A stretch of 64,000 nucleotides of DNA from contig JBMSAU010000110.1 of assembly GCA_049414625.1 (NCBI GenBank), positions 1 through 64,000 of the forward strand. Reading direction: 5' to 3'. The position numbers were made by a program, and so were the translations under genes. This document shows positions 59,176 through 64,000 of the stretch, in pieces (positions within the stretch are counted from its first letter, which is position 1; the number at the start of each line of letters is the position of its first letter). This DNA is from WYEG01 sp049414625. GTDB lineage: Bacteria > Desulfobacterota > Thermodesulfobacteria > Thermodesulfobacteriales > Thermodesulfobacteriaceae. Below the pieces are notes generated by a model, which worked only from the letters and a program-made list of their open reading frames with translations, made no database searches and was not told the origin of the DNA.

Positions 59176-60855
59176 ATGCTTGGTTTGCTAGAGTTATTGA
59201 AACCATCAACATATGTGATTGAAGTATCATTCTTCTGTGCATTACAAAATAAAAAGATGCTAGATTTAATCAAAAACATTCTACCCTATTGGAGTATGCT
59301 TGCAACTGAGGAGCAAAAACCTTTATTATCAATGTTAAATACATTTGTGAATAAGGGTATACCAGAACATGATTTCAAACTATCACAGCCATTGGAGTTT
59401 TATTACAAACTATTTGATGTAGCAAATCTCGATGAATTGCAATCAACAATATTGGATAGGTTATATAAAATACAATTTATTGCTAAGGTATATGAGAAGA
59501 TTCAACTACTCCAGCATCCAATACATGACTATAATAAAGTTGAAATGCTTGTTAGTGAATTGTTATCTGATCTTAATGAAGTTAGAGATAAAGAGCTAAC
59601 AGAGAAAATCTTCAATGCAAAAGATTTATTAAATGTAACAGAAATATCTGATTTGAAATTGGTTAGTTTGATACCAGAGCTAGATTTAGTATTAGGAGGA
59701 TTTTATGTTAATAATCTTTATCTGTTTGCCGCAGGATTGGGACAGGGTAAATCATTTACATTACTTAACATGGCAGTAGGATTTTCAGTTTTCCTAAAAG
59801 CATTTGAAAACTACTATAAAGATTGGTATGGTAAAAAACCAGTTGTTTTATACATATCACTGGAAAATACTAGCGTTCAGATCAGGAACAGATTATACAC
59901 ATTACTAAATGATTGCACATTAACAATACCAAAAGAAAAAAATACTCCTTTGAAACAATTATTCCAAGCTGTGGATAACTTCTATATTATATCTTTATCA
60001 GATGAGATAGTGGATTATGTTTACATAGAGAATATTGTGTTGTCGATGCAATCAAAAAATATGCATCCAGTTGTCATTGTGTTAGATTATATGGATGAGT
60101 TATATGCTCCTGCTAACATAAGTGAACATAGACATAAGTTAGGTTATAATGCTAGAATGTTAAGAAAGATAGCTATGAATCACAATCTACTAGTTGTATC
60201 AGCTACACAGATAAACAGAAAAGGCATTGAAGAAGGTAATATATCCATTACACATTTATCAGAATCGATAGAGCATGGTAAAGTAACAGATGCATTGATT
60301 GGTTTGGTTCCGGTAACAATAAACAAAGGTTATGTTATTACAAATCAACCTTTAACCAGAGATATTATTAAAAGCAGTCTAGACAACAAAGCAGATGCAA
60401 TTGGAATGATAAATAGCATGTATCTCAAAGTATTAAAAAATAGACCAAATCTATTAACAGGATTTGGGTATGCAATTAGTAATCAAAGTTTAACAGGATT
60501 TAGATCTCTCATATATGGATTGAATTATGAAATCTCAATCTATCTTGTTCCAAGTTTACATTCATATTTAGGAGATGATTATATAACTACAAACTATGAT
60601 ATATTGCATAGCAGTGTTACAAATAGAATAGCACCATTCGTAAAAAATCTTGATGTTAAGGATTACAGTAAATATCAATACGGATTAGAGTTAATATCAA
60701 ATCTACTTGGTATTGATATAAAACAAATAAATGTAAATAATGAAAACATAGAAAATGACTTTGTAGTAAGTAATATCAATCAAAACATAGATGCACTTGA
60801 TATCATAGATGATTTTGAAGCATTCGAACAAAAAAGTTTAGATTTAGATATATAG
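59176..60855 (+). CDS. DnaB-like replicative helicase
   Basis: 559 residues with a RecA-fold core. Walker A GLGQGKSFTLL (about 188), the H1a glutamate in LYISLENTS, Walker B VVIVLDYMDEL (about 296) and the LLVVSATQINRKG segment (about 340) are in DnaB order. The N-terminal 150 residues are helical, like the primase-binding domain. The C-terminal tail is acidic and long. Class 1 signal, as for primase and polymerase, with which it should form the viral replisome. Last gene of the AT-rich block. Confidence 0.85.
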   Translation: MLGLLELLKPSTYVIEVSFFCALQNKKMLDLIKNILPYWSMLATEEQKPLLSMLNTFVNKGIPEHDFKLSQPLEFYYKLFDVANLDELQSTILDRLYKIQFIAKVYEKIQLLQHPIHDYNKVEMLVSELLSDLNEVRDKELTEKIFNAKDLLNVTEISDLKLVSLIPELDLVLGGFYVNNLYLFAAGLGQGKSFTLLNMAVGFSVFLKAFENYYKDWYGKKPVVLYISLENTSVQIRNRLYTLLNDCTLTIPKEKNTPLKQLFQAVDNFYIISLSDEIVDYVYIENIVLSMQSKNMHPVVIVLDYMDELYAPANISEHRHKLGYNARMLRKIAMNHNLLVVSATQINRKGIEEGNISITHLSESIEHGKVTDALIGLVPVTINKGYVITNQPLTRDIIKSSLDNKADAIGMINSMYLKVLKNRPNLLTGFGYAISNQSLTGFRSLIYGLNYEISIYLVPSLHSYLGDDYITTNYDILHSSVTNRIAPFVKNLDVKDYSKYQYGLELISNLLGIDIKQINVNNENIENDFVVSNINQNIDALDIIDDFEAFEQKSLDLDI

Positions 60856-60957
60856 TTTTTTTGCTATGGAATTATAAAATGTCATAGGAAAAAAGAAAGT
60901 TCAAGCAAAGATTTCACATAGCTTGAAAAGGCTTAAGTTAAGCTTAAATTCATAGAC
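60856..60957. other. Right junction region between viral block and host-like DNA
   Basis: About 100 bases without a gene. It contains an A-rich stretch, a TATAAAAT box (about 60884) and a TTAAGTTAAGCTTAA palindromic block just before the regulator gene that could be its operator. No clear attachment repeat is seen. Confidence 0.35.
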
Positions 60958-61704
60958 ATGGATACTCTGGAAATTATAGGACAAAGGCTAAAACAAGCAC
61001 GAGAAACTGTAGGCTACACGCCAGAAGAGGTCTCACAAAAGCTTGGAATTAGCACGGATGAAATTTTGCTTTTTGAAAGCGGAAGGAAAAGCCCGCCACT
61101 TAGCCTTTTGAGAAAACTTGCCAAACTCTATGGAGTCTTTGATAGCTACTTCTATGGGATAGATAAACCCGAAGGAACCGCCTTTACCCTACTTCTTGAT
61201 AAAGCCAAAAAACTCTCTTTTCCTCCTGAAACCATAAGCCAGCTTCACCGCTTTGTTTTTCTGTGTAGGGAGATAGTAAAGCTTAGGCAAAAGCTTGGCA
61301 TTCCAAAGCCTGAAATTCCTCGCCATATAGATAACCAAGAGAACTTGGGAGAACTCTTGGAGAATATGGGTATCCCAGTAATCAGGATGTCCTTAGGCAA
61401 AGAACTTTCTTCCGCCATGGTTTGTGATAAAAGGTTTGGTGCGTTTATCCTCGTGAATTCCGATTGTCCTGACCAAAACCAGCTTATTGCCCATGAGTAT
61501 GCCCGCATCCTTCAGGGAGAAAAAATTCATCTAAATGCTAAAGATTGCCCAAAAGCCATGCCACTACAAAGCAGAACTTCACGACCTGTGTCCAAGGTTC
61601 TTTGGGAACTTGTTTTGACTGCGGTAAAACACGGACTGATAAGCACCAGTTATGCATCCGATTTGCTTGAAATAAGTCCTATGGAAATTGAAGAGTTTTC
61701 ATAA
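60958..61704 (+). CDS. XRE-family regulator with degenerate IrrE/ImmA-like domain
   Basis: 248 residues. The N-terminal helix-turn-helix (QRLKQARETVGYTPEEVSQKL, about 7-27) is of XRE type. The middle has the LIAHEYARILQGE segment, where ImmA/IrrE proteases have HExxH; here the second His is Arg, so peptidase activity is probably lost. In mobile elements such proteins control repressors in response to damage. GC and codon use are host-like and unlike the viral block. It sits at the block's right edge and could be a host antitoxin or an element regulator. Confidence 0.75.
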   Translation: MDTLEIIGQRLKQARETVGYTPEEVSQKLGISTDEILLFESGRKSPPLSLLRKLAKLYGVFDSYFYGIDKPEGTAFTLLLDKAKKLSFPPETISQLHRFVFLCREIVKLRQKLGIPKPEIPRHIDNQENLGELLENMGIPVIRMSLGKELSSAMVCDKRFGAFILVNSDCPDQNQLIAHEYARILQGEKIHLNAKDCPKAMPLQSRTSRPVSKVLWELVLTAVKHGLISTSYASDLLEISPMEIEEFS

Positions 61705-61705
61705 A

Positions 61706-61741
61706 GCCCGCACGGGCTTCTTATTGGTGCGGGCAATTTTT
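61706..61741 (+). terminator. Rho-independent terminator after the XRE gene
   Basis: GCCCGCAC at 61706-61713 pairs with GTGCGGGC at 61727-61734, followed by AATTTTT. A shorter alternative hairpin (AAGCCCG with CGGGCTT) overlaps the left arm. Confidence 0.75.
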
Positions 61742-61894
61742 CCTGATGAATTTTGATAAGACTGTAAGCTGATGGTAAGCTGTTAGTTCTATAGCATCGC
61801 CCTCCAGATCTATCACCCTAACTGGTCCCGTCCCCTCCCTCTCAATGAAAAAAAAGGGAGGGCGGAGAGGGTTTGTTCTATGTTTCTGGTCTCA

Positions 61895-62341
61895 TCAGTC
61901 TTCATAGTAGACTCTGTAGTTATCATCCTCCTGATAACTCCTTAGCAGGCTTTCTGCTTCGTCCTTTGTCAACAGTTCTGCATATTCTCCCTCTTTCAAG
62001 GTTGACAGTTTTCCGATAGGTTTGCCCTTGTCAAAGATTACCACGTATCTCAACTCACTCGCGCTAAAAGCATCACGGGTATTCTCATGGGTCGCCAAGT
62101 AGATGTGTGGAGTAATCTGATACAACCGAATGATGTCGTGATACCATCCGCCATCATTATGGCGTACATTACCAAATCTCCTCCAGCAATCACACCTCTC
62201 GTAGATCGTAACGATAGGCGTTAGACTGTTCAAAGATTCCATCCACTGCTCTTCCGTATGATACACGTATAAGCTAATGTCTCCAAGGCGGGAACTCCAC
62301 CAGAGTTCCCTATCGTCTGGGTAGTATGCGGTTTGTTGCAT
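61895..62341 (-). CDS. Unknown protein (148 aa)
   Basis: Not recognised. Tyr/Trp/Arg/Asp-rich with no membrane segment; WWSSRLGDISLYVYHTEEQW at the front and an acidic end. A strong SD (AGGAGG, eight bases before ATG 62341) marks it as a normally translated gene, in contrast with the viral block. Confidence 0.6.
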   Translation of the reverse strand: MQQTAYYPDDRELWWSSRLGDISLYVYHTEEQWMESLNSLTPIVTIYERCDCWRRFGNVRHNDGGWYHDIIRLYQITPHIYLATHENTRDAFSASELRYVVIFDKGKPIGKLSTLKEGEYAELLTKDEAESLLRSYQEDDNYRVYYED

Positions 62342-62494
62342 GTTTATTACCTCCTGTGGGTTTTATTTGTTTATTAAATTTAGGTAGATTTTTATTCTGA
62401 TCTTAAAGTGATTTTTTTGTTATTGTTTTTTACTAAATAGATAACATGCTAGTTGAGAGTCTCTTATAGCTTCTCTTCATTCCTTTATCTCCTT

Positions 62495-62524
62495 ATTTAT
62501 AAATGGAGCCGTAGGAGAGGCTCC
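62495..62524 (-). terminator. Possible terminator hairpin downstream of the 62539 gene
   Basis: GGAGCC (62505-62510) pairs with GGCTCC (62519-62524). On the minus strand the stem is followed by ATTTATAA, a weak T-tract. Confidence 0.4.
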
Positions 62525-62538
62525 TGAGGAAGTAAAAG

Positions 62539-63057
62539 TCAATAGACTTTTATCTTTACTGGATTTAAAGCTGTCATTAATCTTGGAAGTAGTTCCTCTA
62601 AGTCTTCTTGACTGCCTACGAAGATATAACCTCCATCAAGCTCTAATTTTGCAATCGTCTCAAGTTCTTGCTTATCCCAAACATACACTGCAAAGTATTC
62701 CTCTTCAAATCCAACAAAAGCATGGACTATATACAAATCACACATCACAACCCGATAAACATCTATATGGTAGAGAATGTCCGACCCTTCTACTCTAAAA
62801 AGTATCTCAAGAACCAATGCTGCTCCTTCATTTGCGAAATGATTTTCTTTTGGGTTTTCTTCCACTTCCACCTCATAATCATTAATAGAGTGCACAATCT
62901 CAAAATGCTTTCCATACGGTGGAACAAACGGAACAAGCACTTCCTTCGTTCTTGCAAAACCTAAGTCTCTTAGTATTTTGTCAAGTTTTTCTTTCGTCAT
63001 AGCTTCACCTCCTTCTTTAGTGTTTTCGGTTATGTTCTTAAGTTCTTCCATCTTCAT
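62539..63057 (-). CDS. Unknown acidic protein (172 aa, or 153 aa from inner start)
   Basis: Not recognised. Acidic, alpha/beta, with ILRDLGFARTKEVLVPFVPP and a DELEELLP-like end. Two SD-led starts exist: ATG 63057 (GGAGG seven or eight bases upstream) and ATG 63000, whose SD GAAGGAGGTGAAGCT is read in the longer frame as EGGEA. The next gene has the same twin arrangement, so the inner ATG may be the main start. Host-style composition. Confidence 0.55.
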   Translation of the reverse strand: MKMEELKNITENTKEGGEAMTKEKLDKILRDLGFARTKEVLVPFVPPYGKHFEIVHSINDYEVEVEENPKENHFANEGAALVLEILFRVEGSDILYHIDVYRVVMCDLYIVHAFVGFEEEYFAVYVWDKQELETIAKLELDGGYIFVGSQEDLEELLPRLMTALNPVKIKVY

Positions 63058-63074
63058 GGCAAACACCTCCTTTG

Positions 63075-63533
63075 TTATATTCTCACAACGGGTAGGTTAT
63101 TCAGTTCTTCCTCAGCTCTTTCTCTTGCTTCTTCCCACAAAGCGTCCTCTTCATCTTCTCCGTAATAATCACTTAACCTCTCTGCCCATTCTTCTGTAAG
63201 CCTCTCATACGCATATTCGTAGGTCTCATACACATTGTTATACCAAAACAGATTCTTCCTACCATACTCGTCGAAATACGGCGGAAACTCAATCTCACGA
63301 CCTCCAAAATCGTCAGGAATGAAAACCTTTTTCCCTTCCAATTTCTCAGACAAGAAAACACTCTTTCCTACTCCAGGTGGGATACTCCAAAACTCTTCGT
63401 AATCCTCCTCATCTGTAAATTCTACAATGAGAAAGGTATGAATACGATTAGCCGCATCAATTGTACTCCAGATCACTCTTAGATCCCTCATAGCTTCTCC
63501 TCCTTCTTGGGTTAGCTGTTGCTTCTTCCTCAT
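63075..63533 (-). CDS. Unknown acidic protein (152 aa, or 138 aa from inner start)
   Basis: Not recognised. Very rich in Glu, Asp, Tyr and Trp (YGEDEEDALWEEARERAEEEL near the end), so it could be a nucleic-acid mimic or a small binding protein. Starts at ATG 63533 after GGAGG or at ATG 63491 after GAAGGAGGAGAAGCT. The TQEGGEAM phrase parallels TKEGGEAM in the following gene. Stop is 18 bases before the next gene's first start, so the two form an operon. Confidence 0.55.
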   Translation of the reverse strand: MRKKQQLTQEGGEAMRDLRVIWSTIDAANRIHTFLIVEFTDEEDYEEFWSIPPGVGKSVFLSEKLEGKKVFIPDDFGGREIEFPPYFDEYGRKNLFWYNNVYETYEYAYERLTEEWAERLSDYYGEDEEDALWEEARERAEEELNNLPVVRI

Positions 63534-63593
63534 GTCTTCACCTCCTAAAGTTTTATTTATATATTTAATTTTATACAACTTTATAAAAATCAA

Positions 63594-63851
63594 GAGGGCA
63601 TATTATGATTTGCGTCATGTCCTCATTCCCTTTGAATATGCGTGTAGAACAGAGAACTCAGTGTTAGGTCTTTGTATCTTTTCCAGATAAGCTTTAGAAA
63701 GTCCCTTATTTGACGGGACACCCTTCACAGTATTGAAAATCAACCTGTTCAGAAGGGTAGGGTGTCCCATTTTTTTGTCAAATTATAGGAATACAATAAG
63801 TTCAATAACAAAAAAAGAGGGAGGAAGAGGGCAATTATGAAGAGCTTCTAA
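63594..63851. other. Non-coding stretch with long inverted repeat
   Basis: No convincing gene. It holds the promoter side of the two acidic genes and a long hairpin described separately. Confidence 0.5.
63715..63776 (+). repeat. Long inverted repeat GGGACACCC...GGGTGTCCC with T-run
   Basis: GGGACACCCTTC (63715-63726) pairs with GAAGGG (63752-63757) and GGGTGTCCC (63760-63768), with TA bulged; a T-run follows at 63770-63776. It could be a plus-strand terminator, a bidirectional terminator or a tiny remnant of an insertion sequence with terminal repeats. Confidence 0.5.
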
Positions 63852-64000
63852 TTACCTTTGAACGATAAGTCTACCTACTACATTAGGATAGATTACAGAT
63901 ACTCCGAATCTATGAACAGCAGTCATTGCTTGACCAAGAGTATTTGCAGGATAAGGTATCATATGGGTTGCATAAGGTGCATATATTGCAGTAGAGAAGA
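63852..64000 (-). CDS. C-terminus of an unknown protein, possibly a capsid protein (partial)
   Basis: The last 48 residues of a gene running off the right edge. The end reads YAPYATHMIPYPANTLGQAM, then HRFGVSVIYPN and a VQR terminus. The APY ... RFG ... YP spacing resembles C-termini of T4-like major capsid proteins, but this is a short and uncertain match. GC is intermediate. If correct, viral structural genes continue to the right of the window. Confidence 0.35.
   Translation of the reverse strand, partial: FSTAIYAPYATHMIPYPANTLGQAMTAVHRFGVSVIYPNVVGRLIVQR

Larger units (their letters stand above)
8641..60900. mobile_element. AT-rich provirus-like element with its own RNA polymerase parts
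   Basis: About 52 kb of strongly AT-rich DNA with tight packing on both strands, almost no SD sequences and phage hallmark genes (terminase, portal-like, lysozyme, split DNA and RNA polymerases). The left edge is set by the composition change inside nrdA, the right edge by the end of the DnaB-like gene and the return of SD-led genes. I recognised no integrase, attachment repeat, or certain major capsid gene. The right edge is uncertain because a capsid-like fragment begins at 63852. Confidence 0.75.

Noticed and set aside
8738..60855. Recoding of TAG to an amino acid in the viral block
   Set aside because: Several viral genes end in TAG with no sensible continuation (for example 42981 and 30276-30278), so TAG acts as a normal stop; only the beta-prime case has a coding-like extension.
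8734..60952. Imperfect match AAGTTAAAGCTTTAAATTATAG (8734) and AAGTTAAGCTTAAATTCATAG (60932) as attachment repeats
   Set aside because: Needs three differences including gaps, lies in very AT-rich DNA and one copy overlaps the thyX stop; chance is likely.
62360..62385. CTAAATTT string upstream of the gene at 61895-62341 as a class 1 signal
   Set aside because: It is far from the ATG, and the gene has a normal strong SD; likely chance.
1..64000. CRISPR array, tRNA or rRNA genes
   Set aside because: No regularly spaced short repeats and no cloverleaf or rRNA-like sequence were seen; the repeats present are in-gene duplications.

Overview
The window holds three kinds of DNA. Positions 1-8640 are host chromosome of moderate GC with ordinary bacterial genes: a drug-efflux operon, a phosphatase and ribonucleotide reductase. 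The protein style suggests a thermophilic, Aquificota-like bacterium; this is inference, as no rRNA or other marker is present. Positions about 8641-60855 are very AT-rich, densely packed on both strands and clearly viral: a large terminase, a portal-like protein, a baseplate-like zinc-ribbon protein, a lysozyme, and a nearly complete replication and transcription set. Positions 60958-64000 return to a host-like style with strong Shine-Dalgarno (SD) sequences: an XRE regulator, three unknown genes and, at the edge, the C-terminus of a protein that may be a capsid protein.

The viral block encodes pieces of its own multisubunit RNA polymerase as separate genes scattered on both strands: beta N-terminal part (21950-23392), beta C-terminal part (46509-48101) and beta-prime N-terminal part with the catalytic DFDGD loop (41652-42947). 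No beta-prime C-terminal part is visible. The family B DNA polymerase is split as well. A uracil-DNA glycosylase fused to the 3'-5' exonuclease half (19869-21689) ends just before polymerase motif A, and the other half (42981-44537) begins at motif A. DnaB-like helicase, primase, FEN nuclease, SF2 helicase, ThyX, QueD and QueE complete the replication and nucleotide set. At 40324-40659 lies a clear AcrIII-1 (DUF1874) anti-CRISPR ring nuclease with the His47, Arg85 and Glu88 positions of the family.

Viral starts almost never have an SD. I see two start-linked motifs instead. Class 1 is CTAAA (usually CTAAATTT), then nine bases, then ATG; 22 genes carry it, 21 of them with exactly nine bases. 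These are mostly replication, 7-deazaguanine, anti-CRISPR and small unknown genes. Class 2 is AGC followed 9-13 bases later by ATG and precedes terminase, portal, baseplate, lysozyme, membrane and tail-like genes. I infer early/middle and late promoters that give leaderless or nearly leaderless mRNAs. Some divergent starts are only 20-23 bp apart. The motifs also correct several starts and reveal genes that are otherwise easy to miss: a 51-residue gene at 26532 and a 13-residue lysine-rich peptide at 16401.

An IS605-type tnpB element (about 16988-18589) sits exactly between a class 2 motif and its start codon. The left virus/host junction appears to lie inside the 5' end of nrdA: its first 20 codons are AT-rich and a class 2 motif precedes its ATG. 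No integrase was recognised. The absence of a beta-prime C-terminal gene and of an obvious major capsid gene leaves open that the element is incomplete or continues to the right of the window.
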